Assembly (NCBI RefSeq): GCF_010389155.1
Contig: NC_057769.1
Location: 15,314,735 to 15,378,734 of the forward strand
DNA length: 64,000 nucleotides
From: Erigeron canadensis
Taxonomy: Eukaryota; Streptophyta; Magnoliopsida; Asterales; Asteraceae
Direction: 5' to 3'
Positions 33,901 through 46,648 of the stretch are shown one piece after another. Each line of letters begins with the position of its first letter. Position 1 is the first letter of the stretch. Both the position numbers and the translations under genes were made by a program. The notes under the pieces were generated by a model. The model was given only the letters and a program-made list of their open reading frames with translations, made no database searches and was not told where the DNA came from.

Positions 33901-34788
33901 TGGATGGCGGGGTCGCAAATGGGAGTTGTTCTTCCCCAAATTTGTTCTAGAAAACCCTAATCGTTTCTTATGATCGGAAATGTGTTTTTAACATCAAGTT
34001 GTACTTTTAGACTCCCTAAAATGATAGGAAAACCATACTAAAGTCGGAAACTCGAAAACGGACTTAAATCTTAAAGACCCACTTGAACAAAGTTTATAAA
34101 AAGTGTACAAAAATTCTGATAACTTAAGATTTTGTTAAAGAAATCACACAAAACTTTGACAAAAGTTGTAGCATATGATTTTAAACGTTTTGGACGTAAA
34201 ATGTTTAATACTTGGTGTGTAGTGTGTGTAATAAAAGAAAAACCGAAAAACACCAAAAGAAGAGCATAAAAGGGGTTTTGATTTTATACCTTAAATCTGT
34301 AAAATAGATGTTTGTGATGATGTTTAGGACGTAAAAACACTGTTATTGAAGCTAAATCTAAACAAAACAAGGTTTGATTTCCATAAAACTTGATGTAAAA
34401 TGGGGTAGTAATGGTGAGGTAGTAGTAATGAGTTAGTAAAGTGAGAATGGGGTAGCAAAGGGTTTGTGTGTGTTTTTGCTAGGAGGCTAAGGTGGTGGAA
34501 ATGAGGGTTTGTGAGAGATTAAGAAGTATTTATATGTAGGGTAAAATGGGAGGGTTTTCATGCTAACCAACGAATACGATGTCAGACACAGAATTACAAG
34601 GTCAGACTCAAATATGATGCTAGATTAAAAATTACGAGGCCGATTTTATAATACGAGGTCGATAACTAATTACGAGGTCGTTTCTAAAATACGAGGTCGA
34701 TTCTAAAATACGAGGTCGCATTTTCAAGTTTAAAAATTTTATTTTGACTCAAAAGTTTTCGTGGTCAACTCATGAGTGTTACAAAGAA

Positions 34789-36893
34789 GTTCAAGACTAG
34801 TAGAAGATTAGGCTACAAACGCTTGAGTATGTTGACTTCGATAGAATGGCAACATTTTAGAGGCTTATTTCATTGTTGAAATATTTATGAATTATGATCA
34901 AAATTTGTATATATGAGTTAAACTTGGATTGAGTAACAAACTAACAACATTTAGAGGTTTCTTTCATTGCTAACATATTTACAGACCAGACCCACCATGA
35001 ACAATGTTCGAGCATCCAAGAAATACCTCCAATTGTCACATATTTGGAGGGCTAGATGATGCATTTCGAAGGTAAACTTGCGACGAATTCTGCACTTGAA
35101 GTTCTACATTCTGCAAATGTGGAGAACCTTGGAGAAGCATATCTTCGGTCTGTACATGATACGGAGGATGTTGCATAGGATAGCTTGGAAACAATCCACT
35201 ATAGTGAGGCTGGAAATTCGCATACGTGTTATGACTTATATCACTCAAATCAGAGTTCACATTCTCACTTTTATATTAACGTTACACCAGTCAATTGAAG
35301 AAGTTTGAATACTAGACTAGTCTTGGATGAGTCACCTTACAAGGACTTGGTTGGGCAGGAGATACTCCCGAAGCAGTTGTTAGGATGGTCCAATGGGTCT
35401 GCCCATTTAAGTCTAAACCAATCTTTTATCAGCTACGTCCATCATTTTAACAAAAATAATGTCGCGTAATAGTTAGTTAGTTTTTATTTTTAATTTTTTT
35501 TTTGCAACAAAAAGGATTGATCATTTGACATTAATTGGTAAGATCATAGACCCTACCAGAATAAAAAGCTGGTATAACTCTTGATCGGAATCCGATAACA
35601 ACCCTTGATTAGAACCTGATAACAATCAGTCATCATCTAAGGGGGAAGAAAGGAAAGAAGAATTATCCGATAATATCTCTTCATCATGTAATGGAGAAGA
35701 AAGGGTTGAAGATTGATTGATGTCTATAGGTAGTTTTTGTTGCTGCGGAAGAAGGGGTTTAGAAGGAAACTATAATATCACGTAATTGTAGAGTGAAGAG
35801 GGAAAATTAGTGTAGGGTTAGTTAAACTAGGTTATTTTATTTAATCTGATGTGGATGGGCCACTTAAGCTTACACGTCGGTTTGTAAAAAAAAGATTAGT
35901 AAAAGTATTAGTGAGTCTAGCATTTCTCTGAGTGAGAAATGCATATACTTTTGTAAAACACTAAAACCGTGTGCCACTGCCTCTTATCTACTTCCACCCA
36001 CTATTCCAAAAAAAAAAAGTCTAAATCTACCCATAGTAATATAGTATACTTCTGCATTTTTTTTATATAGCCTGTATTCATCTACTATTGTAAAAAGAAA
36101 AAAACTTTGTTTTGGTTAATTGTATGTAGATAACTTGCTAAACTGAACGAATTGTGTAAATAATATGCTAAATACTGATGTAGTGGTCTCTCATTAGGCC
36201 ACATATCACATGTTTGATGGTGTCATGTTAGTATCCGGCCGATTTCTTACACAATTCGTTTAGTTTTGAGACAAACTTATATACAATGAACCAAAAAGTT
36301 TTTTTCTTACAACAATAGCTGAAGTAAAGTTATATACACACACAAATTATTTTCCCTAACATTTTTTCACATGCAAAGTCTTTTATTTTTTCCTTTTACT
36401 TCCAAACGACTTTCGTCTCACTTACTTCCACCTCCAAATCCATTGTTTCTTTGGATTGAGTCAATAGATAATAATAAGTTTTTTTTTTGTTTCATTTACT
36501 TTTAACTTTCTGATGGTAAACATGACGGAAAAGATAATAATGCATGAATGTCCAGATTCACTGAACTGACTGACACCAGTGAATTGGAGAAGTCAATTGA
36601 ACTGAAGGGTCATCTGAAATGAAAGAAGGTCCTAAACTGATAATGCCATCTGAACAAGTCATGCTAATTCTGCCAGCGATAGCCCACTTCAGACAAGTCT
36701 TTACTGAACCAGTCCTGTCGCCAGTGGTAACACTTCTCTAGTGGCAAGAAGCTCAGTGACAACCAATAGTTCCATTCTAGTCTCCAGATTGGGTGCTCAA
36801 GATTTAAGTCTCCAGTTTTAAGTCATCAGTTTCTGAATAATGAAGTTTGTTTCAGTCGCTTCTTTGTGGGCCAAATAAAGAAGGAATAACAAC
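34789..36893. other. Unassigned sequence between the solo LTRs
   Basis: No confirmed gene. A short AACATTTTAGAGG unit is duplicated about 100 bp apart (34850 and 34949). A 74-codon minus frame (35036-35260) encodes a Pro/Tyr/His-rich peptide (SYPMQHPPYHVQ) that looks more gene-like than transposon-like, but it is too short to identify. A foldback element lies at 36064-36335. 36550-36850 has repeated CCAGT/CTCCAG words. Confidence 0.4.
36064..36335. mobile_element. Foldback/MITE-like inverted repeat
   Basis: Left arm 36064-36159 and right arm 36247-36335 are imperfect reverse complements over about 90 bp. Both contain AACGAATTGTGTAA and an AAAGTTTTTT/AAAAAACTTTG stretch. The centre of about 87 bp holds an imperfect palindrome (ACATATCACATGT). 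It has no coding capacity. Exact ends and target duplication were not resolved, so the superfamily is unknown. Confidence 0.65.
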
Positions 36894-37788
36894 TGTTGAC
36901 AGGTGTAACAACCGTCTTAGAAATGTTCTACATAAGTTCCTAGAATCGTACTCTTGCCATTAAAATGGCTAGACAGTTTAATTTATTTAAGTTCTTGATG
37001 TGCTTTAGACCTAAATATGTGCTTATATGAAGATCAATTTGATCTTAATTCTTGGACTATATGACGAACATAAGATTTAATACATTAGAAATATTAAAGT
37101 TCGGTTCGTAAAAGTTTGTGTTCATAAAAGTTCTAGTTCAGAATTTCACAAATGGTCCTTGCACTTATTAAGTTCATTTAATATTGGAAAACTATAAATA
37201 GAGGGTTAGAGAGAGAAAGCTTCATTCTTCATCTTCTTCATCTTTCTGCTTTCTCTTACTAAAACACACAGTGCAGCCACCAAAAACACACACAAAATTC
37301 ATCTTTTGATTTTGGGTTGTTAAACCAAAATCATTTGTACTTTTAGCATCCATGTGATAATCAAAACATATTTCTGGAATCAAATCTCAGGTAACAACAA
37401 CAAAAAAATGAGTTTTTGATCAAATTAAAAGTGTACTTTTTCAAGTTTATGTTCTTGATGATTTGGTCCAATTTTTGAATGAAAATCGTGTTAATGGTTA
37501 ATGGGTTTGTGTCTAAATGTGCATAGTAACATTTTTATGAACAAATTCGGGTCATAACATGCTTTAATTTGCAAAACCCATTTTTGAAAATGAAGGAAAA
37601 CTTGCCCTTGATGTGCCACGCCTTTTTCATGTTATAAATGGTCTTGAAATCGTTAGAAGTGTTATTGGTTAGTGTTAGTGTACATATATGTACTAGTTCT
37701 ATGTTCTAATAAGTCCCGGAATCGATTTAGATCTTCGCATTGTGTGTTGTTCATGTTCAGCCCGTTTTGGATAATGGGATGGTCTTGG

Positions 37789-38215
37789 TGTCCTGGACAG
37801 CCTCTTGGTTCATGGTTCCTGTTCGTTCAATCTTGTGTGGTGTTGTGATGTTGTTGGTACGTTTAATGGGTAACTGATCCTTTGGATTGGTTTTGCTCAA
37901 ACACTTGTTCATGGAACGATCTTGTACACTTGTTCTTGCCCTTGGATCATTAGGACGATCTTGGTTCATGTCCATTAGGACGATCTTGAGTCATGGTTAA
38001 CCAAAACGACCTTGAACTTTCCCTTAAAATGATCTTGCACTTGAGTGTCTAGGACGGTCTTGACCAGGTCCCTAGGACGGTCTTGACCAGGTCCCTAGGA
38101 CGGTTTTGGCCTGTCCCTAGGATGGTCTTGGTCTGTCCCTAGGACGACCTTGTTCTAATCAAACCCTAAAACGATCTTAGCCAAATAACCTAAACCTAAA
38201 ACGATCCACTCATGG
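37789..38215 (+). repeat. AGGACGATCTTG word array in S2
   Basis: About ten copies of (A)GGACGRTCTTG with single-base variants occur in 430 bp. Three are in a 27-bp tandem of CTAGGACGGTCTTGACCAGG type (about 38032-38100). The same word makes up the hairpins of E2, which inserted into this LTR 760 bp away. Confidence 0.8.
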
Positions 38216-38978
38216 ACATAATCATCAAAACAAACCATCATTTCATCACCATTGATTCATCACATTCAAGATTTCTTTTTGACTATAAGGCTAGATACTA
38301 AAACAACCTAGAACTATGTACACTATGCAAACCCTAATTGAGTTCTTAAAGCTAAAGATCGCCAATAAGGATATAAACCAACTAATTAACATTTCAAGTA
38401 CTTATGTGTGAGTTCAAAGACGGTTAGTTCGAGTCCAGTCATGTACTTGAAGTTCATTTAAACTCTTTTGAGTCAAAACGTTCAAAGACCTTCAAAGGAC
38501 CAAATCATCAGTTCATCAAGGACATTTCAATGAATAATCAATCTCATGCATTAATATGTGTGTTCATTTATGATCAATGATCTATAAATAGGTTTCCATC
38601 AAGGTGTACTTGAATTTTGATAGATATAACCTATCTATTACGGTGCTTGTTCTCTGTGCTTATAAATCGTACTTGTACCAGATCACTGTGAGTTTCGTAG
38701 CCCCTTTTTACTTATATATCAAATTTTGGGGTGAAAGGATACTCATGCCTTTGTGTCTATCATCATTTATGGCTATTTGAGTGTACTGTATGATGTGCAC
38801 CTTGATACTTAATGCTTGATACTTGATACTTGATGCTTGATACTTATCTTGGAGTTTGAGATGCTTGATACTTGACACTTGTGGTGGAGTTGGAGGCACC
38901 AGTTGAGATACTTGATACTTGATAGTTGCACCGTTAGGCCTCGTATGCCGTAAGTGCTGGTGGCATAGAGATACTTGA

Positions 38979-39267
38979 TGTAAAACTTCAATAGATTTGT
39001 GTTTTGATGCGAAAAATAGATATTCAACAATGGTGGTTAGTGTGTGTAAGTGTGTGCTCTTGAGAGAGAGAGATATGTGTGTGAAATGATCTTGTTACAT
39101 TCAATCTGTAAATGTATGAGAAATGAGTTATCGGTGTTACAAGGAAGGAAGGTTTGAGGGGTATTTTACTCTAAGGAAACTTACAAAAGCTCCCCCTCAA
39201 CCTTACAATTAGTACATAAGCATACAATGTTTTTAACTACAACTAAGCACTATTTATATTTCTAACA
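38979..39267 (-). repeat. E2 3' LTR (289 bp)
   Basis: Starts TGTAAAAC and ends TTTCTAACA. Compared with the 5' LTR it has 18 extra bases between ACAAT repeats (near 39210). It has lost the TATA box: TATTTTACTC (39162-39171) where the 5' copy has TATTTATACTC. Confidence 0.93.
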
Positions 39268-39280
39268 TTCTCTCCTTAGT
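39268..39280 (-). other. E2 polypurine tract
   Basis: The minus strand reads CTAAGGAGAGAA directly before the 3' LTR start. Confidence 0.8.
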
Positions 39281-39305
39281 GCTTGGTTGTGAACTTGGTT
39301 GTCCA

Positions 39306-42300
39306 TCATCTCTTCCTTTGATGTCTTCTCCTCATGCTTGCTCTCCTTTGCTTGTTCTTTCTTTTCTTATAACTTTGAGCAGTAGTTGATGTTGTAGGCT
39401 TGTCAATCTTTGAATTCCAGAAGGCTCTTTTCTTATAACTATTCCAAGTGTCTTTCCAATACTTCTTTGGAATAAAATGCCAGTTATCACCTTCAGGACG
39501 TTCATTTGGCAATCGAATGTTATCTTGGAAATTCACTGGTGGAATGTTATGAGGACCATGTTTGTGACTAGGATTCCAAAGAACCCATGAGCCAGTCTCA
39601 GTATGTCTTATTCCTTCTTGAGCCTTGGGAGTCCTATCAACAATGAGATCTCTTATTCTTTGACGCATCTCAAGAACAGATTTGATACGTCTTATATGAT
39701 TTCCTCTCTGAGACTTGATGTGATCATCTTCTTCATCATCAGAATCTTCATTCCATGCACTTAGAATTGACAAGCAATAGTTCAAAGTACCATCAGAGTA
39801 CTTGGGAAAATCTGAAGCACGAATAAAGATCTTTCTCTTTAAACGGTTAATGAAGACAAACCCATCCAAGTCTTCAATCACATCTCCAATTTGAAATGAA
39901 TCTAGCTCATAACCTCCAGCTCTTTGATTTGGTTTTGTGAGGTTAATCTTGCTAGTTCTTCTTTCTAAGCCGATATGAAAGTCATTGAATTCATAAAATC
40001 TGATTAAGGCTTGAATGTGGCTTTTCAATGCTTCATACGCTTGAAGTTGATCAGGAGTCTTGATAATCAAATATGCATATTGATTGTAGAGGAACAGGAT
40101 ATCTGAGATCTTCAAGTGTTGGAAAGATTCTTCTTGAACAACATACATACAACTATCTGCTCTGCGAACTTTAAATCGAACAAGTCTCATGTTGTGATTT
40201 ACCAGAGGAACAAACAACTCTAGCACTCTTGTGATTGGTCTTTCAAGCTGCCTATACCACCATTCTTCTCTCACCGAGCTTACAACATTCATTAACTCCA
40301 TGTATGCATCTCTTCGATCTTTATGCGAACTTTAAATCGAACAAGTCTCATGTTGTGATTTACCAGAGGAACAAACAACTCTAGCACTCTTGTGATTGGT
40401 CTTTCAAGCTGCCTATACCACCATTCTTCTCTCACCGAGCTTACAGCATTCATTAACTCCATGTATGCATCTCTTCGATCTTTATGTCTGAACAAAAAGA
40501 ATGCTCTCAAACGATTCAATGTCATGTTTAATCTTTCATCTGGCATGCAATAAATCTGGAAAGCTCTTTCTTCAAGATATCCTGCTTTGCACACAATCTC
40601 TTTAGGCTTGGTACTTAAATCCAAGATCTGCTCATAGTTCTCAGTGAAATAACCCTCATTAATCTGCCAAATTCTGCTTCTTGAAATTCTTGGATGTCTG
40701 ACTCCTTGTGCAAGCTCACTAGGAGTCTCAAGATTTTCTGGGTTTTTCAGATGATAGACAATCTCTTCAAATATGTCTTTTCCATATATTTCTTGTTGAG
40801 ATTGTTCACTTGTTTGAGCATTATCAGGATCATCAAAATCAGATGAATCAGACTCATCATCTTCAGGTTGAAATGGATCACGATCACTTAACTCGTCAGA
40901 ACTTGAAGTTGTGGCATAATAGTGTGAAATATGTCTGACAAGTGGTGGTAGATCATCTGAATCTAATTCATGAACATGAGTTGAAGAAGCTTGAACTTGT
41001 ATTTGATCTTGATTTTGATTTGTTTGATCTTGATTTGTTTGACCTTGAATCACATCTTGAATAGTTTGTTCTTGACCACTTTGTTCTTGAGTTTCATGAC
41101 CTTCTCCGATATCTCTTATATTCTCCCCCTCGAGTTGATCATCAGGACCTTGATCATCCTGACTTCTAGAGATATCAGCCAATCGACATTGTTGGTCAAG
41201 TTCACGAACTCTTTTCTGAAGAGCTTCAACTTCAGCTCTATGATCTTGTTGTGTAGCTTGAAATGACATGTAAGCAAGAAGTGATTGAAAAATTGATCGT
41301 TTATGTGAAGAGAGATGTGGTTCTTCGGATCTCAACCGATACATGAGAGAAACAATAAGAGTGTCGGTTGATAGACCACTGGTGGCAAGACGTTTTGGTG
41401 AGCAATCACTTAGATATTCGGCAGAATCAGAAGATACAGAAGAAGAACTGGAAGAGTGATGTGGTGAACTGGGATCAGGGAATGATTGAGTATTTGGTGT
41501 TGGTGTTGTTGGTGGTGGAATTGATGGAATTATCAGTGTTGATTGAAATGGAGATGATGGAGTTGTTGTTGTTGTAATTGGTGATGTTCTTTGAATTGTT
41601 GGGGGTGTTGTTGTTGCACGAATCGGTATTGAAGATGCAACTAGAGTACCAATACGTAAAGCACCTCCAGTAAGCAATCTTGGTGATGATGAACTTGATT
41701 CAGTGGCAGGAAGTTTTCCGGTTAAGATATTTCTCGAAACAAGCAATTCACTTCTTTGACCTTCTTCAATTCCTTCAACAAACTGAGATATCAACCTTTG
41801 AGCTTCAATAGGAAGAGGAAGAACAGAATCTGGCACTTTAGTATCCTCAAGTGAGTCTACCGAGTGACCTGAAGACATCGTTACTGTCTCAGGATTTCCT
41901 GTTGGTTCAAGAGTATGAACATCAGTTGATGATTCGGCTTCACAACCAGAATCTTTTTGGAAATGAAGGTGAATAACTCCGGAGTTATTTAGACTTGTCG
42001 TTATGACTAAGGCATGAAGAGCTGATACAACAGATTGAGCTCGAAGGAACTCAGACTGTCGCACAACTGATCTAGCCACTAAGGCGCCTTCGTTCAAAGC
42101 TGGCGTGACGTTAGCAATGGAAGGACTTCCAAACAATCCTCGAGTGGGCACAATAGCCGAACTCTCTATGTTTGTTCCAGCAACATCACCTAGATGTGCA
42201 TATGGGATCATAATTGGTGCAAAAGGTGTCCTAAGTGGGGTAGTAGACAAACATGCAGATATGAATTCCAAGAGCAGATGTCTCTTGTGTTTCAACATTC

Positions 42301-44248
42301 ACAGACTCAGAAGGAGAATGGAATGGAGTACGTGGATTTTGCTCGTGCATGAATGTGACGTCAGTCTGTAGAGAGACTTCCGAATGGCTTACGGAGGTTT
42401 GACCTTGCGAGAGTTGGGAGCTCTCGACTTCTATCCGAGGGCGAACCCGGCGTTGATAGATGTTTTAAACTAAATGGAGGCCAACGTTTTCTTTTTGCCT
42501 TTCTCCTAGCCCGGACCTCTCATCCTCTCTGGTATTTTCAACCCCTCCCTCATTTCCACCTTGTTCCTCCGGGATGTCCATGACATCATCTGCAAACATA
42601 TTTGCATCATCAGAATTAGACTCAGTATCACTGGAGTCATGAGCATCTTCTTGTGTTGTTGATTGAAATCGATCATATTCAAATCGAGATTTCTTGAATG
42701 TTTTGCGGATATTAACAGGAATTGATTTCATTCGGCCTTGAAAATATGTAGGTGGAGGAGATCAAGGAAATGATGATGATGAATGAATTTGTGAAGCAAT
42801 TATTTGAGGTTGAGTTTGTTCCATTGCTCGTGGTATTGGTGAGATGATTTTGGGAAGTGGTGATGATTGATGAATAGGTGTTTGTGGTGTTTGAGGTGAT
42901 TTAGGTGAAGATGGAGAAGATGATGAAGTTGATGATCTTTGAGGTGACGGTGTTTTGGGTGAAGATGATCTCAAAGTAGTTGTTTTTGGTGGAGGAGATC
43001 TAATTGGCTTTAGAGACCCAGCAACAGATGCTGTCTCCTCAGAAGATGCAGGTGAAGAAGATTCAGCCGGAGTTTTTCTTTTCAATTTCTTTGACGAACT
43101 CCCCTTCTTCCTTTTCTGAAAAATTTTCTTACTTAATTTCAACTCAAACTTTTGAACTTTCTCAATCTTTCTTCTCTTAGGTTCACTGGAACTGGATACA
43201 CAACCTCACTCTCTTTTCTTTTTCTCTTTAACCCCTCACTTGGTGTCCTATGTACAACTTGGGCAGGAACTGGGAGGCTTTCCAGTCCCAGAGTTGTTCT
43301 AATCCAGTCCAGGTAACCTTTCAAATCATCATTAGATTCAGAAACCAAATCCAGCAAATGTGATGGAATTAAGTATGTATAACTTGCAATTCCAGAGTCT
43401 CTAACATACTTGTATTGTTGGAGTGTAACTTTTGTTTCATCATGAAGTCTCAGAATGCTTTTCTCATGTCTGACTGCAGCATGGACAATTACTGTCAGAA
43501 ATCTGATAAATGGAATATACTTCTTGGGAGCCGAGATTTTTCCATTAACCAACACTATCAATTGGTCCCATAGAAGTTGAGCAATGTCGTAATGTCTATC
43601 AAAGACAAGACCATAAAAGATATGCAGCATCGGCTGAGTCAGATTATCCATCCCTCTTGTATACGGAGTCAAGTAGTTGCTGAGGATAGAGTATACATAA
43701 TACCAGATCTTGGGTAGATTCTTCAACTTGAAGTCCCTAGTCTTGGTCAAAGGATCTTCATACCCAAGTGAGATTAATGCAGCAAACATTATATCATTGG
43801 ACTCAAACTCATCAAAATTAGCATGTCCATTAGAATTAGCTTCAGGAAGCATCAGAGTTCTTCTGAATTCATCAAGATTGAACTCAAAGTCATATATTCG
43901 ATCTCCAGAATTCAATTGATATTGAAAGAACCCTTGACGACGAAGTTCGGGAGATTTATGTTTAGGTTTTGATCTTGAAGAAGATGGATCTTGAGGTTGA
44001 ACAAATTTTATGGTTCTCCACATTTCAAACAGATAAACTTCAGGCAAGTCTCTTTCGACAGTAAGAACATATGAGAGTGGATGATTGTGAAGAATTCTCG
44101 GGACAATTGGGAATCCCGGAGCAACAAATGGATCAGATAGAGCTCGATTGTTTCTCATGTTCTTTGAGTTGCCAGCAATAAGAATTTCTTCAATAGATGC
44201 ATTCAGAGCAATCTCTTCATCATGTTCAACTTGATCTTGATGTTCCAT
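39306..44248 (-). pseudogene. E2 ORF-X, very long 3' ORF
   Basis: From the ATG at 44248 to the stop at 39306 almost the whole 4.9 kb is readable. It is interrupted by a frameshift near 43140, a TGA near 42759-42761, a stop near 42462-42464, a frameshift near 42250 and a 161-bp tandem duplication at 40163-40484. The first 369 codons include LTQPMLHIFYGLV, DIAQLLWDQL and IPFIRFL, clearly related to E1 ORF-X. Next come Ser/Pro-rich linkers, a short coiled segment, a long acidic part (41000-40800), a conserved helix-rich domain (YMELM..SVREEWWYRQLERP) and a very basic C-terminus (KRKNKQRR, RRRHQRKR), which suggests nucleic-acid binding or nuclear import. It ends 38 bp before the 3' LTR. Function is unknown. 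The position matches the Sirevirus env-like gene. Confidence 0.75.
40163..40484. repeat. 161-bp tandem duplication in ORF-X
   Basis: Unit 40163-40323 is repeated at 40324-40484 with one visible difference (CTTACAACATTC against CTTACAGCATTC). Because 161 is not a multiple of three, it splits the reading frame into two overlapping pieces (ends at 40292 and 40301). It must be recent. Confidence 0.93.
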
Positions 44249-46648
44249 TTTTTTTTCTTCTGATTTTAAGATATAAAACAGTTTAACGCACAGATAAAGC
44301 AATGTTTGAATAGCAAATAACAAGTTTCATACAAATTATTTATATAAAATTCAAAGAGGTTCACATAGGCGATCAACTCAGTGTGCTTTATACAAATAAT
44401 TTGATATGGAAAAATAAACACAGAATAGTTAGATACATATTTCTATATATAAACATATTAAGGAAGTACACAAAGGCGTTCAATTCCTTATATTTTCATA
44501 TATAGAAATATATATATAACTTTGAAAATAGAATATAATCATATAAGTACAAGATGCATGAGAATAGCAAGGAAGTACACAAAGGCGTTCAATTCCTCGT
44601 ATCTCAAATATATTGCAATTATATGACTATACAAAGCACTTAGTCACACCACACAAAAATTAGGGTTTCAAGAAAAAATTGTTAAAACTGGAAAAAAAAA
44701 ATTTCTAAGTATGGGAACTAGGATGATCTTGAGGAGATCGTCCTGAGTTTCAACTCAGGTTATGAAACAAATATGATCATTGAAAGATCGTCTGATCCTT
44801 TGGAAAAACTTAAGTAATAGAAGGAAAAAAATAGACGATCTAGATGAAGATCGTCTTAACATTTTGAAAAGAATGTTAAGTCTTGAAAAGCAGTGGGACG
44901 ATCTTGTTAGGATCGTATCAAGGTTTATGAGAAGAAAATGGTTAAGTATAGAAAGAAGAAATGGGACGATCTTGGTGAAGATCGTCTTAAGTTTTAATCT
45001 TTGAAGAAAAATGGTTAAGAATGAGAAAAAGGAAATGGGACGATCTTGGTGAAGATCGTCTTAAAAACCTTTATTGAAAATCCTTTTGAAGTGAAGAAAT
45101 ATTGAGACGATCTTGGTGAAATCGTTTTGGAAATCAAGTGACAAAACACTTCACTTCAATTTTGAGAAATTCTAATACTTATAAATATAAGTTGAAGTTA
45201 TGTCAAATTCTGGAAAAAATTGAGCATAGTTTCCCCTTACATTTGAAAGAATTAGTTTTGAGCAAAACCGATTTCTTATGAAATCAGTTACCCATTCACT
45301 TGTATTTGAAAATTTTCCAACAACCACACAGAGTACAGACCCTAAGACGATTCTGACAAAATCGTCTTGGTCTTGGTCTCAAGGGTTTTGCAAGAAAAAC
45401 AAGTATGTGGAAATAAGGCGGTCTAGGTAAGATCGTCTCATTTCCAAGTCGTTTTGGAACCAAGACGATCTTGGTCAAGATCGTCCTAGAACCAATCCAA
45501 ACAAGAAAATGCGATGACTTTGCCTATATCGTATTAAATCCAGGCAGCTAATTTATGTAACAAAAATACCATACAATGGTTCTAATTTGCTTCAAAACTT
45601 ATTACAGACACTTTACACACCAACAAACCTCAAAAAATTAACTAAAACAACCTAGATCAGTTCAAGACCGTTCTAGGTCTTCTTCTTCATTGGAACAGGG
45701 GTTTGCCATTTTTGAATTTCTTAAATCACAACTTTGAACATTTAAACATGTAAAGACTATCAACACATAACCTAAACATGCTTCTAAATCATTCCATATT
45801 CACAGAAACATTAACAGATGCAAGATTTTCGAATAAAATTGAAAAACTAAGTTCCACTTTTAAATTCTAAATCATACTTGTGGATGTGATTAGATGGCAA
45901 TGTTGTTATGGAATGAAATGATCAGTGTGAAATTTGTAACAAAACCCTATTCTTGTTTCGATGATCAACACAAATTGATTTTGAAGTGATTTTTGTGAGT
46001 GAGAGAAAGTGATTGGATGTTTGTTTTACGGGAAGAAGGAATGAGAAAAAATAAGGAAAAAAAATTCCCTCCTTATTAAGGAAGAAAAAAAATTGGGTCG
46101 GGTCAACTGGATATGGACCAGGTCAACCGAGGTTTTGGGCTCAAATGTTCAATTGGGCTTGATGTTTTTAGGAAAAAAAATTGGGCTCACAGAATTTATC
46201 AAGACAAAAGATAAACACCTAAGCTAAAAAATTATATCAAAACAAATAATGAAACAACTAATCAAAACAAATTTTTGGTTTTTGACTTTATCATTTTTAT
46301 GGATTTTTCATTTTTAATACATAAATTAACAATAAGTTTCTCTTCAAATAGTGCAAATATACAAATTCACCCTAGATATTCATGAATTATCCTTTTTCTC
46401 CCCCTCAAACATTGCATGATATTTAAGCACATTGTACATAAACATAGCATCAATGTTTGACTGATAATGAATGAAGAGGAAAGAGATGAAGGATTTGTAC
46501 AGAACATTCAGAGGCAAGTAAGTTCATTGGTAATGAGCACTTTATTCGAGATTGTTTCTTTGAAAAGAAACTCATTCCAGGATCATGTGTTGAACAACAT
46601 CCAGGATGGGAATGCTAAACACAGACCTTTATTACCTACAAAACAGAA
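44249..46648 (-). other. E2 spacer with hairpin array
   Basis: Noncoding 2.4 kb where pol would be expected. 44720-45490 holds about eleven inverted-repeat words of type GACGATCTT, short loop, AAGATCGTC. Perfect 9-bp arms occur at 44965-44986, 45039-45060 and 45464-45485. The remainder (45500-46640) is AT-rich with no frame of interest. Confidence 0.8.

Larger units (their letters stand above)
32409..34783 (-). repeat. Solo LTR S1 (2375 bp)
   Basis: It starts TGTCACACCCCGACT and ends GAGTGTTACA. It is flanked on both sides by the perfect 5-bp target duplication AAGAA (32404-32408 and 34784-34788), with no internal region, which is the hallmark of a solo LTR left by LTR-LTR recombination. The long LTR and TGTCACACCCC end resemble Tekay/Del-type chromoviruses, a guess only. 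The transcription direction is probably minus (TATAAATA on the minus strand at 34527-34534). It contains a 45-bp and a 13-bp tandem array and repeated ACGAGGTCGAT words (about 34625-34730). Confidence 0.92.

Noticed and set aside
36064..36335. Classification of the foldback as Mutator- or hAT-type
   Set aside because: Terminal bases and target duplication could not be fixed, so no superfamily is claimed.
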